DNA from: CAJBLF01 sp964418415 | GTDB taxonomy: Bacteria; Patescibacteriota; Gracilibacteria; Absconditabacterales; Absconditicoccaceae | Direction: 5' to 3' | DNA: 48,964 nucleotides | Assembly: GCA_964418415.1 (NCBI GenBank) | Contig: CAYQLB010000004.1 | Location: forward strand, 1-48,964 | Shown here: positions 20,501 to 33,168 of the stretch, piece after piece | How positions within the stretch are numbered: position 1 is the first letter of the stretch | Layout: each line of letters begins with the position of its first letter | The notes under the pieces: model-generated | Told to the model about the DNA's origin: nothing | What the model saw: the letters and a program-made list of their open reading frames with translations, nothing else | Database searches by the model: none | Program-made: the position numbers and the translations under genes

Positions 20501-23500
20501 AGATACAAACTATCAACGAAACAGCATCAACACTGACGATAGAACAAAAAAAGATAGTAGCGAAATTATGAGAAATAGCAGAGATCAAGATAGGAGCAAG
20601 TAATAATTTCAACATTATTACGGCCACAGAGAGCTGAACAATCAAAGATATAGAGAAAAATGGTAATATGATGATATACATACCAGAACCAACAGATAGT
20701 ATCGTAACCAACAATGAAGCAAGTAAAGACAACATCGTCATAAATAATGAAGTCACTATACTAGATCTCAAATTAGGAACAATAAATCCCGAAACTATAA
20801 TCACTGCAGATAATGAAATGATAGAAGATATGTATAGCTATACTATTGCATACAAAGATAAAAAAATAGGAACATTAATGATACGAAGTGAAGATGACAT
20901 AACTACAGATCTGACAAATATGACGGTATTGGACCCCGTAAATTATGGAGAGACCGATATTTTCAGCGAAGGTTCTACCAACGTCAAAGCTATAGGAATT
21001 TATAGTACCTCAAGTGCGTTCACTAAACAATGATACGAATCTATAGAAGATAGTTCTGATCCTATGCTTGGTATCTGATTTACGAACGATTTCAAAAACA
21101 TAGCGAATTTCGCCAATGGAAAAAGAGTAGGAGAAGCAACATTGCCATATGGATCACACTTCCTTATCAATTTCTGAGATCCGCTTTTGGAAAGAAGAGA
21201 AAAAAATCCCGATATTCCTGATGTTGATCTCGATGCATCAATAGGACAAGATATATATACTGATCCAACCAAAACGATATTCAAAGTGCTACCAATAGAT
21301 TTCAATAAAGATGGATTGAAAGATATGATAGTAGTATATACCGATGGTACAGTTAAACTCATAAAAAATTATGGAGGCACAGATCCATACAAAAATATGC
21401 AAGAACTGATGATTATTGCAGATACTGTCAAAGATATCAAAGTTTGAGATGTAGATGGAAATGGATATGAAGATATAATCGTACTCACAACAAACAACAA
21501 ATGAGTCGTATATATGAACAACAAAGGTGTCTTTCCCGTAGATGGCAAAAACATCTGTCTCAATGTAAACACAGAACCGGATATGAAAAACGAAACCCCT
21601 GACGATTTTGGATCGATCAGACAGCTGTTTCTTATAGATATGGACCAAGACGGTAAAATGGATATCGTCACACAAGATAGCATGGATGATACAAAAATAT
21701 TTTACGGATGAGGAAATAACAAAGGAGCTAATTATGTATCAAATGTTACGGGTATCTGTGATGCACAGCGATATGATAGACAAAAAGGGAATTATACTAT
21801 AGTGAAACGTTTCTGAATGAGAGTGAATAGTAGTCGATCTATCACCGATAGTAGTCTGATTCATATAAAATGAGCTGATGTTCCAAGAGAAGGAATAGAA
21901 GAAGAAAAAGATGAAGATGGACCGGATACTACAGTAGGAATGACCAAAGATCAAATAGACGCACTCAAAGATACGACCTTGGAAAACGTAAAAACAATGG
22001 TAGCAGAAAATGACATATATGTAGAAGCTGGTAGAAAACAATTAGCATATGTAGAAAATCCTTTATCTACCACTCCTATCTACGAAACACTCCCAGCTGA
22101 TGAAGTACAATATCTTCCTATCAGCGAGATAACAAATGATACCCCAGAAGTAAGCGTATACAAAATTTTTGAAGATATCAATGGTAATGTGTTGAGAGAA
22201 GGCGATGAGGTAGTAGTAAAAACAACAATCATATCCAAAAAAAACTATAATAAAATGACCTATATTGATCAGCTCAAAGGTCCACGAGGAATAGTAAAAG
22301 ATGATGAAAATAAGATAAACTCGTTGGTATTTACTCAAGGAACTAGTGGATGACTCATCTTTGATCGAAATGCACCAGAAGGATATCAATTCGTTATGGA
22401 CAATATTTCACTTAACTCATGAGCGGCATTAAGTTTTTCATATAGAGTGATATACAAACCAGAAAATACATCAGTAGTAACTATCGATGTCAAAGATCAA
22501 GATCTTATCAAAGAAAATAAAGACAAAGATAGCTATCCTGATATTTCATTCCAAAGCACGGATCCTTGCCAAAAAGGCAGACGAATCCTTTTCAATGAAA
22601 AAACAGGACAAAAAAGAACCTACGAAGAGATATTTGATGATCTCCAATCAGAGATAAATACATATAATAGTTGAGCTGCTGCGGTAACTAACGAAAAAAT
22701 TACTGATCTTGTGGATACCTTATCCAATATAGATACACTTGATCAGCTTTCTAGTATACCAGGTATGGACGCTTCTATGGAAGCATGGAGCGCAAAAAAT
22801 ATTTTAAATTCATTGACGCAAGGAGGACTATCTCTAAATATTGGAATGAGTTTTATCGATGAAGCAACCGAAAAAGTATCAGAAAAATTAGATGGAATAC
22901 TACAAGGACTTTGTCAGGGTTTTAAACTAGGAAAATGAGGATCTTGTTGACTACCCGTACCATTCAATCAAGCATTTCTCGCACCATGAGATTATCACAT
23001 CTTCTGATGTGTACCAAAATTACCGAATCCTCTCTATACAATATTCAGAACACTCAATACTACATTAGGTAAAGGTATGCCATTATTGAATATACCAGGA
23101 AATCGACCATACGGACCAGCATATCTTCCGATCCCAGGATTTTTCTGATATCCATTCAAATGAGCTACAGATGGATTTTTCTTAGGAAATACATGATGAC
23201 CATATCCTTCACCATATCCTTCACAGTTTAGACTCTACATAGCGCCTACCTTAACCTTATGATTGGGAATAGCGATGTGTTTCGGTCCATACAGTGTAGG
23301 AAAAGCATTACCGAAACCATTCAGAGATCTCTGAGGAAATTGTATCGTTTTTGCATTACCGCCACTCACACGAGATTGTGGAGATAATGAATGACCTAGC
23401 ACAACAGACACCTACGATGAAAGCTTTGTAAATGCATCAAAAGGAGGAACATGCAACAATCCACCCAAAATAGGAAATACCATAGTATTTGCTGATGATA

Positions 23501-26500
23501 ATGTAACAAATAGTGGAACGAACAATAATGGAGAAAAGATCATTGTCAGTACAGCGAATTTTCCATTGCAGATAGTAGCAGCTGCGTCAGACGAAAATAA
23601 TCCACATTATACGGCTGCTATCACGGCAGGAACGTTTTGAGGTATAGTTGCGATAGATATGGATCCAACACCGCTAACTGCAGAAGAAAACTATGGAAAT
23701 ACGGAAACATCTCCAGAGTGATTTGAACTCAAAAAAGGAGAAAAGGTCAGTTTCAAAGTCTTGTGAGCAAAAACAAAAGGATTGGTAAAATGTGTTGTAC
23801 AAGATTGGACGACAAGACAAATTTCATATATCCAAAACAATCTGACCAAAATGACCATCCAGATTGATCTTCCCGATATTACGACTGTCACGCAAGGATT
23901 CGGTAGTATATGAAATTTCAAAGAGATATATAAGAGCCTCAACAAACAAGATACAAATGCTGGATATATTATGACGGGAAATTCAGCACTTACCGGAACA
24001 GCCAAGTGGAAAGCGAACCTTTCTAAACAAAACATAAATAGCATTTCAGATAAATTTGGAAATAACATTTTCGAAGCATTCCAAAAAATGTTTGAAGAAG
24101 TCCCACTCGTAAATATCGACACACAAGCGATCAATATCAAGATACCAATGATGACGAGTGATGATATCGTGGCATATATCAATTATCTCAAACTACGAGT
24201 AGAAAAAAACGAAAAAATTCTCCAAGACCGAACAGAAATGTTGAATGAAATGTTAGCACTTTGTGGAACGACATCCAAAGCAGATGCAAAAAAGATGGTG
24301 GATGAACTAACGAAACAAAAAGCATTGATACTCAATGATCCAAAAATACCTGAAAAAATAGTAATAGAATATATCGACCAAGAGATAGCACTAATGAATG
24401 AAATACTACAACTTGGAGATAATAATAATGCAACCTGAGAAATAGAAAAAACACGGAAAGAGATGGGCGCAGACGTAAAAAACATCGGAATAAATCTAGT
24501 ACATACGACAAAAGTAGTAGAATCGCTGCCTATACGGATGGGAATACAGACCGTACTAGTGTGAGCAAAAACAAAGCAGGAAATAGTAAAAGAAACGTTC
24601 AAACATCAATGATTGCTAGATGTGGCGAATAAGAAAGTAACAGACATCAAACAATGCGCAAACATAGTAGGAGGTATCGGAAAATTCCTTGAATTCAAAG
24701 AGAATACTGCTGGACTTATCAAATCGGTCAAACAAAATATGATCGTTTTGCAAAAATACAAAGAATTCCCTATGCAGCTACACCAACGAGTACATGTGAC
24801 TGATAAATATCTGACAGAGATCTCTTCATTACTCAATGCACTCGTAGGAGATACGATGACACGATTGAATACTAATGCTAATAGATATGCATGATATATC
24901 GATGCCATCACCCTTATCATAGGAGCAATCAAAACACGACAAGCAATTATAGATTTCTCAGTCAATCGATCAGAGAAATGTTCAAAATGTAGTAACGATA
25001 ACTATGGATCATTCTCATGTAGTCTATCTTTCCTTTGTCCTAAATTGCCAATATTCCCGATCCCTTCATTCAAGATACCAAGTGTCTATATGGATCTTTC
25101 ACATATGGAACTAGGCATGGATATTACGTTGCCAAAGGTAAATCTCGTACCACTCAAAATACCATTACCACAATTACCGAGCCTACCAGAACCGCCAACT
25201 ATAGATGTCAATCGAGATATTATGTACAATCTAGATATAGATTTCTTTGTAGGGATGTCATTACCGACTATACCAGTAATTCCAGAACCACCGACATTAC
25301 CAGAGCCACCATCATTCATCCCAACTATCAAGATGCAATTGCCTGTGTTGCCACCAGCACCAAAAATTCCTAAAATATTACCAGAAATCAACGCTATATT
25401 AAAAGTGGCTGATTTTATTGGAAAGGTTTTCTGTATCATCAAATGAGGTATAGGATTAGTAGGAGAAAAATGAGTCAAAGGCAAAATAGAACAAATAACA
25501 CAAAGATCACGAAACGTACCTATGTTCGACTTCTTTGATTTTACAACAAAATTCAAAGATCCTCCACTTCAATGATTTGATTATAAGATAGATGCATATA
25601 CTCAACTGAAATTTAATTTTGATGGTGTCTATGATGTATTCAATAATATTGCTCAAATTACCAATGAAATGGTATCTAAAAATATAGAATGACCTATCAA
25701 CAAAGCAGTCGAACGGACTACCGACAAACTCAATAATAATAGTGGCGTAGATAAAATGAATGAAACAATAGAAAAACTGAACCAAGACATCAATCTCAAT
25801 GGGTACAACAATACTACTGAAGACACAAATATGTTGGAATACACTACTGCATATACAGAACTCAGAAAGTGATTGATACAATTCAAAAACAGCACAATCA
25901 CTGACAAAAAAACAAATGATAAAGTAGAAAATATATTGGCTATTGTAGAAAACAAGTCCACGATTACACCAGCAACAAAACAAATAGAAAACGTAAGAGA
26001 CACAGCAAACAGTATCATCAACCAAAAAAGAGAAGAAAATAAACAATTAGAAAAAGACTTACAAGATTACGATAAATTTCTAAAAAAACTCAAAGGAGAT
26101 GATATAGTATTAGTAGATGATACTACAGAGTCTGTCAGTCTCAAGACACCACTCTTGACGATAGATACTCCTACCAAGAACATTCTAAAATCTCAAGAAG
26201 ACCCTACCAAAACCTATCTTACACTCAATAAAAAAATGGTCCAAGGATATCTCGATGCAATACACAACGATGGTCCGGAAAAATTGAACATGACACAATC
26301 GGTGTACAACAAATCCAAGACCTACCTAGAGACGACACAAGAAAAAATAGATACTGCGCTCTTAGCATACAGTGATACACCAATGGTAGCACAAGGTACT
26401 TGCACTACGTGCAACAATTGAAATTCTAGTAGTTCACTGGATATTTCATCATACGTAAAGGGGATATTTGTAGAATCTTACAGCGGTGATGAGAAAAAAA

Positions 26501-28332
26501 TGGTAAACACGGTAGCATCTACACAACATATAGCAAATATCGGACAAAAATATGTGACAGATATAGATTTCAATAATGATGAGGAAAATGATATCTTGCT
26601 TTGGGATGCAAATCACGTCTATCTGAAATATGGAGCTCAGGAGACAGAAAGCTTTTCATCAAACGGTAATGAAGTGACAACATATTATACGAAATTCTAT
26701 AGTTATGCGAATGAACATCCACGAAACCGATATATCGAATCATTGGAACAAATAAAAGAGAATAGCGATCAGTATGGATATATGGAAATCAATGATATAA
26801 TAATCAAAGTCATAGACAAAACCAAAGAGGTTAAGAATTTTAAAACGGAAGGACAAACCTTTGATAATCTCCAGCTCTCACGAAAAAACAGTAATATGTT
26901 AGGAGAAGATGTGGACGCATATATCATCAAAGTAAGCAACAAAATTGACGATAAAGATACGCCAAGCAGTTTCTGGGATTTCCTTATACCAGGAGAAAAA
27001 CCAAAGTATATATTGGTACTACCAAAAGATACTGATTATAAGACAGCATTACTCACAATCAATAATAGCTATAGCAAAAAACCAGTAAATCTTGAATTAG
27101 AAGACAGTATTCTTGCTATAGAATATTATGATGCTAGCATGGACAAAATCAACGTGACCTTCAAAGAATTACCAAGGAAACGATTATATACAAGTATCGC
27201 AGCGTTAACGATTACTCAAGAAGATCTGAGTAATAAACAACAAGAGAGATTTACCCTCTACAAGAAATCATCGCCTCGATCCAATCAAACCGTAGCGGGT
27301 ATGCAAAATATCTGAGACAATACCGCTCCTGTAGGAGAAACAACATTATGGAGAAATTTAACACAAGAAACCATAAGTACAGGACTCGTTCACGAAGGAT
27401 ACATCAATACGAATTATACCCTCAAATCCACCTGGACAGATAATGTTGTCGTCTCTCACATGGAAGTACGAAAAGATGGAGTATTATTAACAGGAAAGGA
27501 AAATTATGCACAAACAGGAACTCTCGATATCTGAGGATTATTCTTTACAGGAACTACTTCCCAAGTCTTTGAATTGAGAGCAAGAGATCAAAACGGTAAT
27601 AATGCAAGGGAGATAGTAACGGTAAATATCAAGATACCTACGATAGAAATTGTTGATGTAAATAAAACAGGTGATGGCACCGCTGATATCATAGCAAAAA
27701 TAAGTAATGATCTTGATGAATGAATGGTTATCTTCCAAAGATTGAGGAATGGTATATGGCAAAACATAGAAGGAAGTAATCAGAATACCTATGGTGGATT
27801 TGATCTTTCACCTAAACAGACCTATATCACCTGAGGTATTTTCACCTTATGAAAGGAAATCGGTTTTTATGACAAACAAGGAAATGAGATAGCAACAATC
27901 GATCCAGATACCGGAGAGCTGAAGATCAAACAAGAGTATGAAAATAAAATAAAAACATATCTGACATTTACGACACATATCCCCGTTGTCGAATTGAGAG
28001 ATATCCAAAACAACATTACCCTGTTTCAAATCATACTTCCGATGGAAGCTATAAAAAGTATTGAGATGAAAAATAACAACTATCAACAGATTGCACTATG
28101 ACAAGGACAATTCTGAGATTTCGATGGTGGATATTGTATCAAAAATCTCAATAATGATTGTGTACTCTATACAAATCCACAGGGAGCAATATATATCCCA
28201 GGTGTATATGCAAATTCATTGATAGGAGCATATACATTTGACAAGCAAAACAAGAACATTACATTTATTATCAAAGATCAATCAGAGAATCCTATAGCAG
28301 ATATTTCTGTCCAAATAAAGCAGAATAAATAA
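14524..28332 (+). CDS. Giant secreted surface protein, 4,602 residues
   Basis: One frame runs 13.8 kb with no UAA or UAG; many UGA codons encode Gly. A signal peptide (hydrophobic 8-22, ending VYA before AENP) leads the export. Recognisable parts, by approximate residue: 1558-1650 and 1826-1906 Ig-like domains of the Big/invasin type (INAKDAYGNT); 2255-2395 three FG-GAP/VCBS calcium-type repeats (DFNKDGLKD, DVDGNGYED, DMDQDGKMD); 2780-2960 Pro/Gly/Cys-rich hydrophobic stretch; 3220-3460 helical, coiled-coil-like; 3485-3505 Cys cluster; 3506-3623 Pro-rich (PLPQLPSLPEPP); 3680-3900 helical; 4011-4040 a fourth FG-GAP (DFNNDEEND); 4263-4375 a terminal Ig-like domain. No clear C-terminal anchor or sorting signal is seen. 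The first 1,550 residues match nothing I know. It is probably an adhesin or scaffold for contact with a host or prey cell. Confidence 0.9.
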
Positions 28333-28355
28333 TCATTTAGTTCGCCATATGATGG

Positions 28356-29237
28356 ATGAAAAAAACAATTGTAGCAATAGGTATGATACTGCTCTGTACA
28401 TCAGCATATAGTTTTGCTACCAATGAATGCGATAGAGTAACCCAAGGAGAAATAGATGGTATGGTAGCAAATTATATGCGAAGCGGTGTATATAAAGACT
28501 ATCATCAATTTATGCCAGTAGAAGCATTCAAAGCCGCAATGACAAATCTTTTGAGCTATTGTGTAAAAAACGAACAATGAAATCCTACGACAGGAGATAA
28601 GGAAAAAATCTTTGAAGGAAATTTCCCAGAAAGTCCTTATATCTTCGACCATCTTTTCGATGTTACGATGAGAAGATTGGATGGAGAAACCGGATTGGCA
28701 TATAATCTCGTTCCGGATCCTATGGCGTTGAAATGGAGGACAGAAATAAAAAAAATAGCGACAAGTGCCAACGGAACTCCCGCAAGTATAACAGAAAGTA
28801 CCTTTATAGGATATCGAACGGTTGATAAAAAAAGGATAAAAGATATAGGGCGTGTATTAGAGAAATACAACACGACAAATACGGGAGATCTGACCTTGGC
28901 AGAAAAATATGAAACAGTATGTGAAATCACAAGAGATCTCTACAATGAATTACAACCTGAAACAAGAACAATTATCGGAAAATATTTCGAACAAAGAAGC
29001 TTCTTCAGAAAATGTGTGAATATGGTCAGAGAAAGAGTAAAAAGAGAGTCTTCATATGTAAAAGTGTTGATGACCCAAAAATCATCACAATTCTTAGATG
29101 AAGCTACCAAAGCCTATACCAAGAAACATTTCGTAGAAGAAAAGCTTATGGGGTTGATGGATCTTATGTCCAAAGTAAAAGATGTTTTCCAAACAATAGT
29201 ACAGCAAGCAGCCGCATCCAAATCGTGCAGCAAATAA
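28356..29237 (+). CDS. Secreted protein of unknown function downstream of the giant protein
   Basis: 293 residues. Signal peptide MKKTIVAIGMILLCTSAYSFA, then a soluble, mostly helical protein with Cys at about 25, 70, 188, 220 and 291 (NECDRV, LSYCVKN, TVCEITRD, FRKCVNM, SKSCSK). One UGA (28578-28580) encodes Gly. It begins 23 bp after the giant gene and is probably in its operon. An overlapping ATG at 28352 is out of frame; ATG 28356 gives the clean signal peptide. No family recognised; a partner or chaperone of the giant protein or pilin is a guess from context. Confidence 0.8.
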
Positions 29238-29318
29238 ACTGAATAGGTCATTTCGAGCAAAGAAAGGAATCTACGCTTTCATACGAACAATATATTTATT
29301 CTTTATATCATTCATCAC

Positions 29319-29789
29319 ATGAAAAAAACCCTTCTAACTATCTTCACATTAGGATTACTCATCACACCACTTTCTCTTTTGGCGCAAAACACGAACGACT
29401 ATGAAGTCGTACCAGAAGCCGAAGATAGTAGCAAAGTTCAAGGTGCGGTAAATGACGTGGGAAGCAAATGAGGAAGTGTTCGAGAAAAATACAATCAACA
29501 AGCCGACAAGATGGAAGGAGAAATAGGTAATCAGATGGCTTCAGGTATCATGACTCGAGATACGCTTTTGGATTATGTCGTCTATCTCGTAAGGTTTCTT
29601 TCACAGATAGGAATAGTCATCGGTGTCGTTATGATCATTTATGCAGGATATTTGTATGCTACAAGCGTTTTCAATCCGTCAGGAATATCAAAAGGAAAAT
29701 CAGCGATTACCAACGCAATCATAGGTGTGCTTGTGGTAGCTTTTTCTTATGCAATTATGAAACTCTTAACCAGCGCATTCTTATCATAA
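29319..29789 (+). CDS. Type IV secretion-type pilin-like protein
   Basis: 156 residues. A signal peptide (1-22, ending LLA before QNT), a short charged exposed part (23-75), then two hydrophobic helices at about 83-107 (LVRFLSQIGIVIGVVMIIYA) and 125-150 (AITNAIIGVLVVAFSYAIMK), joined by a polar loop SVFNPSGISKGKS. This is the VirB2/T4SS-pilin layout of Patescibacteria and matches the C-terminal half of the protein at 4056-4700, but without the Cys-rich domain. One UGA encodes Gly. It is last on the + strand of the giant-protein cluster and ends 10 bp from the convergent operon, with no evident terminator between. Confidence 0.75.
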
Positions 29790-29799
29790 GTAATTAATA

Positions 29800-32061
29800 C
29801 TATTTAGATTTCTGTATCTTAGTCTTAAGTTCAAGACTCATTTTGTTCATGCTCTGGAGCGTTTCGCTCATATTTTGCCAAAAGATCTGATTATCCTGGA
29901 GAAAACTAAGCATATTGATTACAAACATAGCTGGGGTATCAGCTACCATATCTTTGATAAGCACATCAATATCTGAAACAGGAAGTTTGGATTGGGTTTT
30001 CAATTGTTCAGCCTGTTGAGTTTTTTCCGTAAGTACAGCTATATCCTCATATACAGAGATAGGCTCTTTGAGTACGCTATTGGCGATAGTATCGGAAATA
30101 ATGACATATTTATTTTGATTATCGGATTCTGGATTAGCAGGATTGATGTCCATAAGTGCTGTCTGATATTCGGCATTTTTATTTTTTTGTTCTTTTTCTT
30201 TTGTAGCATTACTTTTTTTCGGAAAGACTGGTTTAAAATTTACTTGTAGTTTAAACGCGAAAGTATCAGCGAAGTTGATTTTAGTGGTACCATCAAGGAA
30301 TTCTTTTGTTTTGAACTTTTTGATCGTTTGACCACTATCTCTCAGATTGGTAAGCACATCATACATCACCTGAAATATAGCTTGAATACTATTAACATTG
30401 GTAACTTTATTTACCGTAGTTGTTTTTTGTACAGGAATAGTACAGAACTTGATACGAAACATTTCTTCCATTTTCTGCCATCAAGCACCATTAGGTCATG
30501 CTATCATAAAACACGTACATTGATTGACACAAAGCAATTCATCAGTGACCGTAGTATTGAGACAAGCAGTTAATTTGGATGAAGCTTTGACAAAGCACGC
30601 GGTCTTTTTTAGAGAACTAAGCGTATTACAGGTGTCTTTGTCTTGAGCAAAAATAGTGGTACAAGAAGTCATTCCCTGTTTTCTCGTATCGTTACATTGC
30701 TGAGTACAAGATTTGGCACATGCAAGTTTACATTGGGTTTGTTCAGCTATATTCATACCATTACATCCATATTCACACGAACCCGGAGCAGCATCACCAA
30801 AAACTTGTTCAGCATAGGTGTTCGCAACACGTTCAGCATAGCCAGGATCAGATGTACTACCACCCGGAGGTAAAGGATTATCTTTATGATAATTTTCTAT
30901 AAGTATCTCATTGATAGTATCATTGACATTAGCATTATCGATAAAATCATTAATCTCTTCAATATATTTTTCAGGATCTTGGAATACCGGTTCTTCCTCA
31001 ATTGATTGAGCGACAGATTCAGATACAAGACACTGATTACCAAAAAGAAGTGGAGATGATGGAGAAGATGAGACATTAGTTGTAGAGATAAACTTCTGTA
31101 TTTCAGGATCATCGGTTACACCAAGAGTAGTGTCTGAAACAGTATCAGAATCACGTTGTACTTGAGAAGATAGAGATGGATCATAGGAATTACGTTGTTG
31201 ATCAGAAGAAAGATCTGAAGATACTCATACTCATCATACAGAAGAAGATCATTGAGAAGTATAAGAAGTGGTACCAGGATATCATCATCCTCATGCTTGA
31301 TAAGAGCTTTGATCATCCAAAGAAGAAAGATCACCTCAACCTTGCGTAAGATTTTGGTCTATTTCAGGCATTCTATAAAAAAGGATTTGTTCAGTTTCTT
31401 TGAAATTTTCAAAAAGTATTTTACCAACTTGATTGATATCATAGAGGATATCAAAATCACTGTCATCCAATGTACCGTTTCGATAAATATCTGATCCATA
31501 ATTTGCTTGATTGATGGTTTTGATCGTATAGGAATTGATATATGCTTCATAGTAAAGTTTATTAATTTCATTTGAAATAGTATCATACATGTCTGAAGTA
31601 GCAGCCAAGGTTGTTTTTGAAATCATTTTTTTGCAAACCATAAATTTTTTATAACTAATATCGATCTCTTTTTTCTTTAGATCAAAAATAAGATCTATAT
31701 CCTCATTATGAGGAAGTATACCAGGAAGTATACCAGCAAATACAGCAGCAAAAGAAACATTGGAATCCAAAAGAATATTAATAAAATCCTTTCTCAAAAC
31801 ACCATAACAATCGGTATAATAAGACTCTAATTGTTTAAATGCAGCATTACTGGAAACGACTTCATTATCTTTGGCAAGTTTCAATGCTTGCTTATAAATA
31901 CTATGTACAGCGGTATCTCTCTCAAACATACTGGAGACATCATCAGTTTGATCAGCCGCCTGAGTAAATACTTGAGAAAAATCTAATGCAAAAAGTACGG
32001 AACACATTCCGATAAGCCCGAAAACCATTATTATAGCTGCTTTACTCAGATTTCTGAACAT
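29800..32061 (-). CDS. Large exported protein with Ser/Gly/Gln-rich linker and Cys-rich module
   Basis: 753 residues; last gene of a four-gene minus-strand operon. Hydrophobic N-terminus (MFRNLSKAAIIMVFGLIGMC) is a signal peptide or anchor. A helical region (25-240) is followed by a low-complexity Ser/Gly/Tyr/Gln segment (about 241-320, many glycines as UGA), an acidic stretch, a Cys-rich module at about 425-530 (CEYGCNGM, CKLACAKSCTQQC, CVNQCTCF) and a helical C-terminus with a Lys-rich break (KKSNATKEKEQKNKN). The start overlaps the end of the upstream gene by 20 bp, so coupling is likely. In the standard code it falls into several frames, but the junctions are all UGA in the same frame. 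No family recognised. Confidence 0.85.
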
Positions 32062-33136
32062 TTCTCAGCTTATCATGTAAAGTATATATGGGAGGTGCTA
32101 TACCAGCTAACGAAACACCAAAACCATCCAAATCTTCCTGATACATCAAAAATCCTATATGAAATGGAAATGATACATAGACATCACGTAACATTCTAAA
32201 AGTTAGTGAAAGAGCAGATTTGGACCACATATATTGAGTAGAAAACGTCTTGAGTATCTTATCATAATTATGTAAGAAATCATTCTCAGCGAGAATACCA
32301 GGATTTTTTTGGAGTGTTAATAAGTAATATGCCATAAAAAGACGATAATAGAAAAGTTCATTGTAGGAAAGATTGACGAATGAAAGAAATGAAGCTCAGG
32401 TATCGAAGAGTCAACAATAGAAAAGGTCGCGGGTTGTATTTTGTGCAGAACAATCGTTTTCTTTTTCGATAGGTTTCATAGCCAAAATAGCGGATCCACT
32501 AAGTATATCCAACTTACTCATCATGTTTTTTGCTTTTCTGATATATGATTTCATATCACGACATGTAGAAGGATAAGAACGATCTTTTTTTTGACAGATA
32601 TCTACACCAAAAAATGCTTGAGAATATACATTGGCTTGATCCTCAATCTCTTTATCCATCGTAAAATCGCCTATCAAACCATAAAGATTCGCTTCTTTGA
32701 TGTTGGTATAATCGGTCATAATATCATTGAAGAGTTTTGGAACTATCGTAGCAAAAGCACAATCAAAAGATGATGGACAATACCCATTATCCGTGAGTCA
32801 AAGTTCCACAAACGTAGTGCGTTTAAAATAGTCCTTAGGCTTTGAAGTGATGGAGTGTTTTTTACAAAGAAGATACACAAAAGAAGAATATGCGGGATCA
32901 TAAACAAAACCATCATTATCATTTCTCTTGAAAGCACCTGCTTTCATTACTGAAGAACAATATAGGGATATCATATTATCAGCATTTTTTTTCGTAGGAG
33001 AAAAAGTAAACAAATCTTCTGAAACAATGCCAAAAAATTGATCGAAACTATTAATTCATTCAGCAAATGTTCGAGTATGAGAAAAAAGTACACACAATAT
33101 AAGTGCAAGAAGATAGTGTATATACTTTTTTGTCAT
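32042..33136 (-). CDS. Secreted Cys-containing protein, second gene from the 3' end of the surface operon
   Basis: 364 residues from ATG 33136; an in-frame ATG also lies at 33145. Signal peptide MTKKYIHYLLALILCVLFSH to about residue 26 (TFA before EGIN), then a soluble protein with scattered Cys (SLYCSSVM, LLCKKH, GYCPSSFDCAF, DICQKK, STCRDM, DCSAQ, FYCG) that probably form disulfides outside the cell. UGA codons encode glycine at five or so sites. 32 bp separate it from the upstream gene and it overlaps the downstream one. No family recognised. Confidence 0.8.
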
Positions 33137-33168
33137 ACCAATCATACAATACATATACCGAGATAAAA

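Noticed and set aside
777..28332. Many short genes or pseudogenes split by UGA
   Set aside because: All breaks are UGA in the same frame and fall where glycine is expected; with table 25 they merge into intact genes.
29245..29285. TCATTTCGAGCAAAG-type sequence resembling a widespread intergenic repeat
   Set aside because: Only one short copy is seen here, so nothing supports a repeat call within this window.
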